Assembly (NCBI GenBank): GCA_014800735.1
Contig: JAAVFP010000043.1
Coordinates: forward strand, 1-32,278
Reading direction: 5' to 3'
Length of the DNA stretch: 32,278 nucleotides
Source: Bacteroidales bacterium
GTDB taxonomy: Bacteria > Bacteroidota > Bacteroidia > Bacteroidales > Muribaculaceae
Below are positions 15,951 to 24,262 of this stretch, one piece after another. The translations under genes were made by a program, and so were the position numbers. The first letter of the stretch is position 1. Every line of letters starts with the position of its first letter. Below the pieces are notes generated by a model. It searched no databases, was not told the DNA's origin, and worked only from the letters and a program-made list of their open reading frames with translations.

Positions 15951-16568
15951 ATGAATCTGACAACAGCCTCTATTTTTGCCGCAGCATCGGTCCTCGGCCT
16001 TTCCTCGCTTATCACCTCGTGCTCGAACGCCGAGCAGCTTACCGGCGCCTGGCAGGGCAACCCTACGCGCATCACTGTGCCGGGTGCCGAATATGCCACG
16101 AATACCATCACCCTTGATTTTGCCCCGGACCAAAGCAACCGCCGCGCAGGCACTCTGAATATATCCGCCACTATGGACGTGCAGCAGGCAGTAAACACTA
16201 CAATAGATAACACCTTCAATCAGCCCTATACCACTTCAATCGCCGCCACTGCAAGCATCACCGGGCAGTACAGCGCCGAGAAGGGCGACGACGATGATAT
16301 CCTGGTGCACTTCGATCCCTCGACCTTCGCGGTCAACATCGACCCGGACGGCGTGACTTTCTCGGAGAATATTCTGACCGATGCACCCCAGGCTACACTT
16401 GACTCCATCACCACAGCCACCGTTGAGCGCTGGCGCGCCGCCATCAGCTCTGCCCTGCAGGCCGAGTTCGGTAAATATTCCAAAATCGAGGACATCAAAA
16501 TCCACCACGACAACATGATGAGCTGCGAGATTGCTGACCGCGACGAAACCTTCCGCCTCGTTCAGTAA
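15951..16568 (+). CDS. hypothetical lipoprotein
   Basis: A 205-residue exported lipoprotein. The signal peptide ends in the lipobox LITSC, with Cys24 as the acylated residue. The mature part begins with LTGAWQGNPTRI and has alternating strands such as TNTITLDF and GTLNISATM, suggesting a lipocalin-like or beta-barrel fold of the 'tests for a gain in a calycin-type barrel' kind seen in many Bacteroidetes lipoproteins; no family is recognised with confidence. The C-terminal third contains an amphipathic helix (ERWRAAISSALQAEF). It is a lone gene between the tRNA-His terminator and a very long perfect hairpin. Confidence 0.78.
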   Translation: MNLTTASIFAAASVLGLSSLITSCSNAEQLTGAWQGNPTRITVPGAEYATNTITLDFAPDQSNRRAGTLNISATMDVQQAVNTTIDNTFNQPYTTSIAATASITGQYSAEKGDDDDILVHFDPSTFAVNIDPDGVTFSENILTDAPQATLDSITTATVERWRAAISSALQAEFGKYSKIEDIKIHHDNMMSCEIADRDETFRLVQ

Positions 16569-16574
16569 TCCAGA

Positions 16575-16620
16575 ATACATAACAAAAGGGCCCCGGCATC
16601 GGGGCCCTTTTGTTATGTAT
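16575..16620. terminator. 21-bp perfect bidirectional terminator
   Basis: Arms 16575-16595 and 16100+500 (that is 16600-16620) are perfectly complementary over 21 bases with a 4-base GCAT loop. The GC-rich core GGGCCCCG is flanked by A- and T-tracts. It lies between the convergent lipoprotein gene and gdhA and can terminate both. Confidence 0.85.
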
Positions 16621-16631
16621 ATACTCGGCGA

Positions 16632-17978
16632 TTAGTAAACGCCCTGTGCCATCATTGCACGGGCAACCTTGAGGAAGCCTGCTGTATTGGCACCGCGCAC
16701 GTAGTCGATATAGTCCGAACCTTCCTCTTTGCCGTACTTCTCGCACTGAGCGTGGATGTTGGCCATGATATCCTTCAGGCGCGCGTCAACTTCCTCGGAG
16801 CTCCAGTTGAGCTTCTGCGAGTTCTGAGCCATTTCCAATCCTGAGACGGACACACCGCCTGCGTTGGCAGCCTTGCCGGGAGCGTAGAGGATGCGGGCCG
16901 CCTGGAATTCGCGGATAGCATCGGGGGTCGAGGGCATATTTGCACCCTCGCTCACTGCTATACAACCATTGGCCAGCAGGGCACGGGCATCGTCGCCGTC
17001 AACCTCGTTCTGGGTGGCCGAGGGCATGGCGATGTCGGCGCGCACATGCTTCCACGGACGCTCGTGGGGATAATAGGTGCAGATGTCGGGGTGATTGTCG
17101 GCGAATTCCTTGATACGGCCGCGGTACAGGGTCTTGAGATCAAAAATCTCCTGGAACTGTTCCTGTGTGATGCCTTCGGGCACCACGATTGCGCCATCGC
17201 TGTCGCTGAACGAAATCACCTTGGCACCGAGCTGCAGAAGTTTCTCGGCGGTATATAGAGCCACGTTGCCCGATCCGGAGATAGCCACGGCTTTGCCCTT
17301 GATGTCGATGCCGCGGGTGGCGAGCATATTGAGCAGGAAATAAACGTTGCCGTAGCCGGTTGCCTCGGGGCGGATGAGCGAGCCACCGAAGTCCAGACCT
17401 TTGCCGGTGAAAGTACCGGTGAATTCGCGGGTCATTTTCTTGTACCAGCCGAACATGAAGCCTACCTCGCGGGCACCCACGCCGATGTCACCGGCAGGAA
17501 CGTCGGTGTCAGGGCCGAGATTGCGGTAGAGTTCGGTGATGAAGGCCTGGCAGAAACGCATCACCTCCATGTCGGATTTGCCGCGGGGCGAAAAATCCGA
17601 GCCGCCCTTGGCTCCGCCCATGGCCAGCGTGGTGAGCGAGTTCTTGAAAGTCTGCTCAAAGGCCAGGAACTTGAGGATGGACAGATTCACCGACGAGTGG
17701 AAACGGATGCCGCCCTTGTAGGGACCGATAGCGTTGTTGTGCTGCACACGGTAGCCCATGTTGTTGCGCACGTTGCCTTTATCGTCTACCCACGACACGC
17801 GGAAGGACACAATACGGTCAGGAACGCACAGACGCTCCAAAAGATTGACACGCTGGAATGCAGGATATTTGTCGTAGACATCACCGATGGAATTAACAAC
17901 TTCTTCCACTGCCTGGATATACTCGGGTTCGTTGGGGAAACGACGGCTCAGCTCGTCGATAAACGCTTTTTCGTTCAT
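16632..17978 (-). CDS. gdhA: NADP-type glutamate dehydrogenase
   Basis: A 448-residue hexameric-class glutamate dehydrogenase that interconverts 2-oxoglutarate plus ammonia and glutamate, the main route of ammonium assimilation in gut Bacteroidales. Substrate-binding Lys88 is in PYKGG, the catalytic lysine 124 is in GGAKGGSDF, and Asp164 is in PAGDIGVG. The Rossmann loop GSGNVALYTAEKL follows in the second domain. The length is normal for the small bacterial enzyme. Coenzyme preference (NADP) is inferred from overall resemblance to E. coli GdhA and not proven. It has its own promoter with a leader of about 70 bases. Confidence 0.94.
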   Translation of the reverse strand: MNEKAFIDELSRRFPNEPEYIQAVEEVVNSIGDVYDKYPAFQRVNLLERLCVPDRIVSFRVSWVDDKGNVRNNMGYRVQHNNAIGPYKGGIRFHSSVNLSILKFLAFEQTFKNSLTTLAMGGAKGGSDFSPRGKSDMEVMRFCQAFITELYRNLGPDTDVPAGDIGVGAREVGFMFGWYKKMTREFTGTFTGKGLDFGGSLIRPEATGYGNVYFLLNMLATRGIDIKGKAVAISGSGNVALYTAEKLLQLGAKVISFSDSDGAIVVPEGITQEQFQEIFDLKTLYRGRIKEFADNHPDICTYYPHERPWKHVRADIAMPSATQNEVDGDDARALLANGCIAVSEGANMPSTPDAIREFQAARILYAPGKAANAGGVSVSGLEMAQNSQKLNWSSEEVDARLKDIMANIHAQCEKYGKEEGSDYIDYVRGANTAGFLKVARAMMAQGVY

Positions 17979-18054
17979 AGGACTACCTTACAATATGTAC
18001 CTAATTTTAGTTATACAATAATACGCATTTAGCCTTGACGGCTCATTCACGTCG

Positions 18055-18085
18055 CAAAATTACACAAAATTTTCACACACACCAA
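18055..18085 (-). promoter_or_regulatory. gdhA promoter
   Basis: On the minus strand TTG (18085-18083), a 20-base spacer and TAATTTTG (18062-18055) match the Bacteroidetes promoter. Transcription would start near 18048, about 70 bases before the gdhA ATG at 17978. Confidence 0.65.
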
Positions 18086-18088
18086 CTA

Positions 18089-18128
18089 ATTGGCAATAAT
18101 TTTTCAAAGAAAATAAAAATTTGCCAAT
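18089..18128. promoter_or_regulatory. inverted repeat, possible operator
   Basis: ATTGGCAA (18089-18096) and TTGCCAAT (18121-18128) are perfect inverted 8-mers separated by 24 AT-rich bases. They lie directly upstream of the gdhA -33 element and between gdhA and the divergent sigma factor gene. This could be a regulator site or a loop; no regulator is identified. Confidence 0.35.
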
Positions 18129-18233
18129 CGCACTACCCTATTACCCTCTAATTCTCAACCGTTTAGACACACGAACAAAAAAATTATCCCCATAGCTGTA
18201 ATAAAACCCGGGCAGTTGCGTCATATAAAGCGT

Positions 18234-18746
18234 ATGGCACCGAAAACCGACAAAGAAATACAGTTCACCAGGCTGATTGCCGACTACAAGGAAGTGGTCG
18301 CCAAAGTGTGCTATCTGTATATGTCGGCCAACACAAGCTTCGACGACCTATACCAGGAGGTACTCATCAACCTGTGGCAGGGGCTTGACAGTTTCCGTGG
18401 CGAGGCTAAAATCTCGACGTGGATTTACCGCACTGCCCTGAACACATGCATCACCTGGCACCGCCGTAACAACCGACATGCCACCAACGTGGCCTTGGAC
18501 CAATTGGTGGCCGAACCACCCGACACCGGCAGCGACGCCGCCGTGCAGCTTGAACAGTACCGGCAGCTGTACCTTATGATTTCAAAACTCAACCCGGTCG
18601 ACAAGGCACTCATCACCCTGTGGCTCGATGACAAGCCTTACGACGAAATTGCCCTGATTACGGGCCTGTCGCAGAGCAATGTCGGAGTGCGGTTGCACCG
18701 CATAAAGGACAAACTCACGAAAATGGCCGAAACAGAAAATTATTAA
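18234..18746 (+). CDS. ECF-type RNA polymerase sigma factor
   Basis: A 170-residue sigma-70 family factor of the extracytoplasmic-function group. I use the ATG at 18234 (MAPKTDKEIQF); a TTG 18 bases upstream is in frame but adds nothing family-like. Region 2 contains DDLYQEVLINLWQGL and FRGEAKISTWIYRTALN, for core binding and -10 recognition. Region 4 contains the helix-turn-helix YDEIALITGLSQSNVGVRLHR. The next gene, 27 bases on, encodes a small multi-pass membrane protein that probably serves as its partner or anti-sigma. Regulon unknown. Confidence 0.88.
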   Translation: MAPKTDKEIQFTRLIADYKEVVAKVCYLYMSANTSFDDLYQEVLINLWQGLDSFRGEAKISTWIYRTALNTCITWHRRNNRHATNVALDQLVAEPPDTGSDAAVQLEQYRQLYLMISKLNPVDKALITLWLDDKPYDEIALITGLSQSNVGVRLHRIKDKLTKMAETENY

Positions 18747-18773
18747 GCAACCCCCTCTCTCAAATAGAATTAT

Positions 18774-19316
18774 ATGGAATTAGACAACCTGAAAAACGCC
18801 TGGCAGAATCTCAACGTGCGCGTGGACCGACTGGAAGAAGAAAACCGACGCACCACCGAGGCTTTAAGCCGGAACCGAGCGAAATCAGCGCAGATGCGCC
18901 TGGCCGACAGCTACAAGCGCACCGCAGTGCTGGGCTTCGCCTTGCCCGCCATTGCGCCGATGTGCGTGCGGGTGCTTCACATGCCCGTATGGGTGGGTGT
19001 GATGTACGCGCTTTTCGGATTGATTATGGGAGCATTGGTCCTGCGCGCCTACTGGGTGACGAAACACACCAACTTCATGTCGCTCTCGGTAGTGGATGCG
19101 CTCCGGCAGGCCATCAGGCTGCGGCGCCGACAGAATATCACCACAACCACAGGCATTGTGCTGGGATGCGTGCTCATCGGTGTTTTCTATTCCTACCTCA
19201 AGGTCGGGGTGTGGGGGTTCTTCATCGGCCTGGCAGTTGGCCTCGCCATCGGCATTCGCAAACAACTCAGGCAACGCGAACTCATCCGCGAAATCGAGGA
19301 CGCTCTCCGCGAGTGA
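18774..19316 (+). CDS. membrane protein partner of the ECF sigma factor
   Basis: A 180-residue protein starting MELDNLKNAWQNL, a form repeatedly found behind ECF sigma genes in Bacteroidetes. The N-terminal 45 residues are a charged coiled-coil-like cytosolic helix. Four transmembrane helices follow, near 48-66, 70-92, 120-138 and 143-162, and the tail is charged. It lacks the zinc-binding HxxxCxxC of ZAS anti-sigma factors. Its placement suggests that it modulates the upstream sigma factor, but no experiment or named domain supports this. Its 3' end overlaps, on the opposite strand, the small Cys-rich membrane ORF at 19282-19452. Confidence 0.72.
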   Translation: MELDNLKNAWQNLNVRVDRLEEENRRTTEALSRNRAKSAQMRLADSYKRTAVLGFALPAIAPMCVRVLHMPVWVGVMYALFGLIMGALVLRAYWVTKHTNFMSLSVVDALRQAIRLRRRQNITTTTGIVLGCVLIGVFYSYLKVGVWGFFIGLAVGLAIGIRKQLRQRELIREIEDALRE

Positions 19317-19452
19317 CCCTACTCCGGCGGCACGAATCAGAAATAGGACATGCGTCGCAACGGCTTTTCTGCCGGCGGCGGCGATGCACAAAAAATACGA
19401 CGGCGCTCACCACGAGCGCCGTCACTATTATCCACTGTAGCGTGATGCTCAT
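19282..19452 (-). CDS. small Cys-rich single-pass membrane peptide (FeoB-associated-like)
   Basis: A 56-codon gene whose ATG overlaps the topB stop as ATGA (19452-19449), so it is likely translationally coupled. The peptide has one N-terminal transmembrane helix (about residues 5-22, IVTALVVSAVVFFV), an Arg-rich stretch at 24-27, and a cysteine cluster CDACPISDSC (32-41). A short membrane helix, basic patch and CxxC-x5-C resemble small FeoB-associated Cys-rich membrane proteins, but no feoB is nearby. Residues after about 44 run antisense into the sigma-partner gene and may be unstructured. It has not been checked against any database. Confidence 0.55.
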   Translation of the reverse strand: MSITLQWIIVTALVVSAVVFFVHRRRRQKSRCDACPISDSCRRSRVTRGERPRFRG

Positions 19453-21497
19453 TTCTTTTTACCGTTGATTTTTTTGTTAATCTGCGCCGGCGTGGTGTCG
19501 GGCGGACAATCGTCAAAGGGCAGGCGGAAGGTGCACCCGCTGGCATAGTTGCTACACCCGAAGGCCGCACGACCTTTGAGCAGATGGCCTGTGCCACACA
19601 CCGGGCAGCCCACCTGCTCGAGCTTGGTGATTCGCGGTGCGCGCGGCTTTTTGGGCTTCGCCTCGCCATCGGCACTATCCGATTTTTTCGCAGCCCGCTT
19701 CGGTTTTTCCGGTTCTACGGCCACAATGCGGCGGTTGGAGTCGTCGGCGATGACCGTCGCCACAATCTGGCGTATCATATCGCTGATTTCGCGGATGAAC
19801 AAGGGCGCTGAGTACTCACCTCGCTCAATTCGGCGCAACTTGTTTTCCCAGATGCCGGTGAGGGATGCCGATTTCAGCAGTTCATCGCGGATGGTCGCAA
19901 TAAGGTCGATACCGGCTTGGCTTGCCATGATGCTCTTGCCGCTGCGGTAGATGTATCGGCGCTTGAAGAGTGTTTCGATTATCGATGCGCGGGTGGACGG
20001 GCGGCCGATACCGTTTTCCTTCAGTGCATCGCGCAGCGTTTCGTCGTCCACAGTCTTTCCGGCTGTTTCCATGGCGCGCAGCAGCGTTCCCTCGGTGTAG
20101 TACTTGGGTGGCTGCGTGGTCTTTTTTGCCACGCTCGGCTCGTGAGGACCGCTCTCGCCCTCGGTAAACACGGGCAGAACCCTGTCATCATCGTCGCTGC
20201 CTGAGTCCTGCTTCTGAGGTTGCAGGGCGCGCCAGCCCGGAGTGATGATTACGCGCCCGGTAGCCTTGAATTCGTATTTCCCGGCCTGGCCAAGAACGGT
20301 GGTAGCCTCGAAAACACAGTCGGGATAAAACGCCCCGATAAAGCGCATGGCAATAAGGTGGTAAAGCAATTTCTCGTCGCCCTGCAATCCCACGGGCGAT
20401 TGGCCGGTGGGAATGATGGCATGGTGGTCGGTCACCTTGCTGTTGTCGAATATCTTCTTGGATTTCGGGATAGGCTTAGCAAGGATAGGTGCCGTCCACT
20501 GTGCGTACGGAGCCATCTGCTTGAGTGTCGGGGCGATTTTGGGATGAATATCCTCCGACAGATAAGTGGTGTCCACACGCGGGTAGGTGGTCAGTTTCTT
20601 TTCGTACAGACTCTGAATCAGGCGCAGGGTCTGCTCGGCGGTCCAGCCGAAGCGGCGATTGCTTTCCACCTGCAGCGATGTGAGGTCAAACAGGCGTTGG
20701 GGCGATTCCTTGCCTTTTTTCTTCGTGACCGACTTGATTGTGAAGGGCAGTGGTGCAATTTCATCCACCACTTTCTGGCACTCAGGCTCCGCGGCGAAGC
20801 GGTCGCCGGTGTAGGTGAAAGTCACGTCGCGGTACAGCGTGCGCAGTTCCCAGGAGTCGGACGGTACGAAATTGTCAATCTCCAGCTGGCGTTTCACAAT
20901 CAGCGCCAGGGTGGGAGTCTGCACACGGCCGATGGACAGCACCTGGCCCGGAGCTGAATATTTCAGCGAGTAGAGGCGCGTGGCGTTCATGCCCAGAATC
21001 CAGTCGCCGATGGCGCGCGACAGGCCGGCGTGGAACAGGCGGTCGTAGTCCTTCTCGGGCTTAAGCTGCTGGAAGCCCTCGCGGATAGCCTCGTCCGTGA
21101 GCGACGAAATCCACAGGCGTTTCACCGGGCAGTGTATGTCGGCTTTCTTCATCACCCAGCGCTGAATCAACTCGCCCTCCTGGCCGGCATCACCACAGTT
21201 TATCACCTCGTCGGCCTTCTTGATTAGGCTCTCTATCACGTCGAACTGATGCTTGTAGCCGGGGTCATCAATAAGCTTGATGTGGTATTTGGCCGGCAGC
21301 ATGGGCAATGCCGAAAACGACCAGCGCTTCCAGCGCGGGTCGTAGTCATGGGGTTCGTACAGGCAGCAGAGATGACCGAGTGTCCAGGTCACGCAGAACT
21401 CGCCGCCTTCGTAGTAGCCGTCGCGCTTGGTGTTGCAGCCCAAAATCGAGGCAATGTCGCGCGCTACCGAAGGTTTCTCGGTGATACAGAGTTTCAA
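19449..21497 (-). CDS. topB: DNA topoisomerase III (type IA)
   Basis: A 682-residue type IA topoisomerase that relaxes and decatenates DNA by single-strand passage. The TOPRIM start TEKPSVA (6-12) and the acidic loop GDAGQEGEL (102-110) are visible; the second TOPRIM aspartate of the usual DxD is Gly here, as in some related TopB proteins. Active-site Tyr305 is in TTYPRVDT. A C-terminal zinc-ribbon-like segment carries CPVCGTGH and CSNYASGC. An in-frame TGA lies just upstream, so the only fitting start is TTG at 21497, one base after the MazG stop codon. It belongs to the minus-strand operon with dsbD and mazG. Confidence 0.93.
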   Translation of the reverse strand: MKLCITEKPSVARDIASILGCNTKRDGYYEGGEFCVTWTLGHLCCLYEPHDYDPRWKRWSFSALPMLPAKYHIKLIDDPGYKHQFDVIESLIKKADEVINCGDAGQEGELIQRWVMKKADIHCPVKRLWISSLTDEAIREGFQQLKPEKDYDRLFHAGLSRAIGDWILGMNATRLYSLKYSAPGQVLSIGRVQTPTLALIVKRQLEIDNFVPSDSWELRTLYRDVTFTYTGDRFAAEPECQKVVDEIAPLPFTIKSVTKKKGKESPQRLFDLTSLQVESNRRFGWTAEQTLRLIQSLYEKKLTTYPRVDTTYLSEDIHPKIAPTLKQMAPYAQWTAPILAKPIPKSKKIFDNSKVTDHHAIIPTGQSPVGLQGDEKLLYHLIAMRFIGAFYPDCVFEATTVLGQAGKYEFKATGRVIITPGWRALQPQKQDSGSDDDDRVLPVFTEGESGPHEPSVAKKTTQPPKYYTEGTLLRAMETAGKTVDDETLRDALKENGIGRPSTRASIIETLFKRRYIYRSGKSIMASQAGIDLIATIRDELLKSASLTGIWENKLRRIERGEYSAPLFIREISDMIRQIVATVIADDSNRRIVAVEPEKPKRAAKKSDSADGEAKPKKPRAPRITKLEQVGCPVCGTGHLLKGRAAFGCSNYASGCTFRLPFDDCPPDTTPAQINKKINGKKK

Positions 21498-21498
21498 A

Positions 21499-22290
21499 TC
21501 AGCTTTCTTTCAGATGTTTTGCTTCGTTCCAGTACTGGTCCATTTCGGCCAGACTCATGTCGCGGAGCTCGCGGCCGTTTTCCTTGGCGCGTGCCTCCAC
21601 ATGGTTGAAGCGCGATATGAATTTACGGTTGGTGCGTTCGAGTGCGTTCTCGGGATTGACGCCGAACAGGCGAGCGGCGTTGACCACGCTGAAAAGCAGG
21701 TCGCCGAACTCGGCCTCGATTTCGGCCTGGTCGCCCGAAGCGATAGCCTGCCCTACCTCGCCGAGCTCCTCGCTCACCTTGCCCCACACGTCCTCGCGTT
21801 TCTCCCAGTCGAAGCCCACGTTGGCGGCTTTCTCCTGGATACGGTAGGACTTCACCAGTGCGGGAAGTGCACGTGGCACACCGGCCAGCACCGAGCGGTT
21901 ACCGCCCTTTTCCTTGAGCTTTATCTGCTCCCAGTTGCGCGACACGGCCTCGGCATCGTCGGCCTTGACCTCGCCGAACACGTGTGGGTGCCGGAAAATG
22001 AGCTTGTCGTTGATGGCATCCGCCACGTCGGCCAGGTCGAAGCGGTCGCTTTCGCTGGCAATCTTGGAGTAGAACAGCACGTGCAGCAGCACATCGCCCA
22101 GTTCTTTCTTGATTTCGTCGGAATCGTCGTCAAGGAGTGCCTGAGTGAGCTCGAACACTTCCTCGACCGTGTTGGGGCGCAGACTTTCGTTGGTCTGTTT
22201 GGCGTCCCAGGGGCATTTCACACGAAGCACATCGAGCGTGTCGATAAGCCGCCCGAGTGCTTCGAGTTTTTCTTCTTTAGTATGTTGCAT
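21499..22290 (-). CDS. mazG: nucleoside triphosphate pyrophosphohydrolase MazG
   Basis: A 263-residue NTP pyrophosphatase with two tandem MazG domains, the arrangement of E. coli MazG. The first domain has CPWDAKQT (26-33), VEEVFELTQALLDD and KKELGDVLLHVLFYS, with the metal-binding ExxE...ExxD residues. The second has SEELGEVGQAI and EAEFGDLLFSVVN. It hydrolyses dNTPs and damaged nucleotides to monophosphates and pyrophosphate. The ATG follows the DsbD stop by 5 bases and its own stop is immediately before the topB TTG. Confidence 0.95.
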   Translation of the reverse strand: MQHTKEEKLEALGRLIDTLDVLRVKCPWDAKQTNESLRPNTVEEVFELTQALLDDDSDEIKKELGDVLLHVLFYSKIASESDRFDLADVADAINDKLIFRHPHVFGEVKADDAEAVSRNWEQIKLKEKGGNRSVLAGVPRALPALVKSYRIQEKAANVGFDWEKREDVWGKVSEELGEVGQAIASGDQAEIEAEFGDLLFSVVNAARLFGVNPENALERTNRKFISRFNHVEARAKENGRELRDMSLAEMDQYWNEAKHLKES

Positions 22291-22295
22291 GGGGT

Positions 22296-24251
22296 TTAAC
22301 GGAGTTTGTAAGCTTCAACACCATCTTCAAGCCAGCCTACAAAAGCACCAACGTTTTCGTCGTAGGCGCGGGGAGAGCCGAGGGGCAGGCCCTGGTTGTC
22401 GAGCTGAATGTAGTACGGCTGCTGGTTTGTGCCGAATTTATGGCGCTGCAGGTAGCTCCAGCGGTCACCCACGGTGGAGAGTTTCACCTGCTTACCTTCC
22501 TCTTCAACGTAGACGGGCTGCGCAAGCGGAGTCTTGTCGTCCACCATCAGTACAATCATCACATAGTCTTTTTCGATAATGGAGCGCACGGCGGGAGTAT
22601 CGAACACGGCACCCTCCATCTTGCGGCAGTTCACGCAGGCGTAGCCGGAGAAATCCACCAGTACGGGACGACCTGTGCGCTCGGCATAGGCCATGCCCTC
22701 CTCGTAGTCATGGAATTCCTCGAAGCTACCGCCGTAGAGGTTGAAGTCCTGGGTGTACAGCGGCGGAGCGAAAGCGCTGATGCCCTTGAGGGGTGCGCCC
22801 CACATGCCGGGCAGCAGATAGACAGCGAAACTGAACGAAGCCACGGCGAGGAAGAAACGCGCCACAGGGGTGTGCTCCATGGGCGAGTCGTGGCTGAAGC
22901 GGAGCTTGCCGAGCAGATACATGCCCAGAAGCACGAAGAGGACAATCCAGATGGCGATGAAGATTTCGCGGTCCAGCAGACGCCAGCCATAGGCAAGGTC
23001 GGCTACCGAGAGGAACTTGAGCGAGAGGATAAGTTCAACGAAGCCCAGGACAACCTTGACCGAGTTGAGCCACGAACCGGAGCGCGGAAGCTCCTTGAGC
23101 ATGGAGGGGAAGAAGGCGAACAGGCCGAAGGGAAGGGCCAGACCAAGAGCGAAGCCGCCCATGCCCAGCAGCGGGCCCAGGAGGTTGCTCTGCGAGAAGG
23201 CTTCAACAAGCAGGGTGCCGATGATAGGACCGGTGCACGAGAAGGAAACCAGCACAAGGGTGAAAGCCATGAAGAAGATGCTCAGGAAGCCGGTGGTGTT
23301 TTCGGCTTTGGAGTCGATGGCATTGGACCAGCTTGCGGGCAGTGTGATGTCGAACGCGCCGAAGAACGACACTGCAAACAGCACAAGCAGGGCAAAGAAA
23401 ATGAGGTTGAACACGGCACTCGTGGCAATTTCATTGAGCTTGCCGGGGCCGAAAATGAGTGTGAGCAGGATGCCCAGCACAAGGAAGATAACGATGATGC
23501 TGGCGCTATAGATAACGGCGTCCATGATAGACCGACGGCGGCTCTTGCTTTTCTTCAGGAAGAAGCTGACAGTCATAGGAATCATGGGCCACACGCAGGG
23601 GGTCATCAAAGCCACCAGGCCGCCGAGGAAGCCGAAAATCAGGATAGCCCAATAGGACTGTGCTTCCTGGTGGTCCTCAACCTCCACAGGTGCCCACCAC
23701 TGTTCCTGCTGGGGAGTCATGGTAGTGCCGACGGCTGCGGCAGTCACAGTTTCGTCGGCCGTGGCCTCAGCGGCAGCTCCAGTGCCGAAAGGCAGGTCAA
23801 ACTCGAAGGTTGCGGGCGGCGTGCAGGAAACATCATTGCAAGCCATGTAGCGCACGGTGCCTTTGATGCGGCAACCCTCGGCGCCGCTAAGTTCGAAGGG
23901 CTGGCGCAGGGTGAAGGAACCCATCAGCCAGGGGAGCGAAAGCTCAGCGGTAGTGTCGTAATGCTCGATAGCCTCCACGCTACATTCAAGCGGGCCGGCC
24001 ATGGTGAGCCCGTCAACTGCATCGATCGTCACCGTGGTGGGATCCGGAGCATAGGGGTCGTCAGTATTCATTTCCAGGCCGTAGATGTGCCATCCGTCGG
24101 CAACGGAAACATTAATAACAAGCACACCGGCACCGGGCGCCGAAGTTTCAATCTCGGCAGTCATCTCGGCCGTTACCGGCATCTGTGCCGAGAGTCCCAA
24201 TGCGGCCCACAGGCAGGCAAGGAGGGACAACAAGCGAAGAGGCTTTAGCAT
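22296..24251 (-). CDS. dsbD: protein-disulfide reductase DsbD
   Basis: A 651-residue thiol-electron transporter that carries reducing power from cytosolic thioredoxin to the periplasm. A signal peptide (1-22) leads to an N-terminal alpha domain with Cys138 and Cys143 (CNDVSC). The transmembrane domain (about 200-485, eight helices) carries Cys219 in TPCVWP and Cys339 in SFSCTGP, and the C-terminal thioredoxin-like gamma domain has Cys539-Val-Asn-Cys542. All three redox pairs are intact. A secreted paralogue of the alpha domain is encoded 11 bases upstream. It likely supports cytochrome c maturation or periplasmic protein repair. Confidence 0.93.
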   Translation of the reverse strand: MLKPLRLLSLLACLWAALGLSAQMPVTAEMTAEIETSAPGAGVLVINVSVADGWHIYGLEMNTDDPYAPDPTTVTIDAVDGLTMAGPLECSVEAIEHYDTTAELSLPWLMGSFTLRQPFELSGAEGCRIKGTVRYMACNDVSCTPPATFEFDLPFGTGAAAEATADETVTAAAVGTTMTPQQEQWWAPVEVEDHQEAQSYWAILIFGFLGGLVALMTPCVWPMIPMTVSFFLKKSKSRRRSIMDAVIYSASIIVIFLVLGILLTLIFGPGKLNEIATSAVFNLIFFALLVLFAVSFFGAFDITLPASWSNAIDSKAENTTGFLSIFFMAFTLVLVSFSCTGPIIGTLLVEAFSQSNLLGPLLGMGGFALGLALPFGLFAFFPSMLKELPRSGSWLNSVKVVLGFVELILSLKFLSVADLAYGWRLLDREIFIAIWIVLFVLLGMYLLGKLRFSHDSPMEHTPVARFFLAVASFSFAVYLLPGMWGAPLKGISAFAPPLYTQDFNLYGGSFEEFHDYEEGMAYAERTGRPVLVDFSGYACVNCRKMEGAVFDTPAVRSIIEKDYVMIVLMVDDKTPLAQPVYVEEEGKQVKLSTVGDRWSYLQRHKFGTNQQPYYIQLDNQGLPLGSPRAYDENVGAFVGWLEDGVEAYKLR

Positions 24252-24262
24252 GTGATATAGAT

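Noticed and set aside
22440-24248. A 602-codon open frame on the plus strand opposite dsbD
   Set aside because: It is the antisense shadow of an intact DsbD with all redox cysteines. The product is low-complexity, rich in His/Glu/Gly, with no domain. GC-rich codon bias opens such frames.
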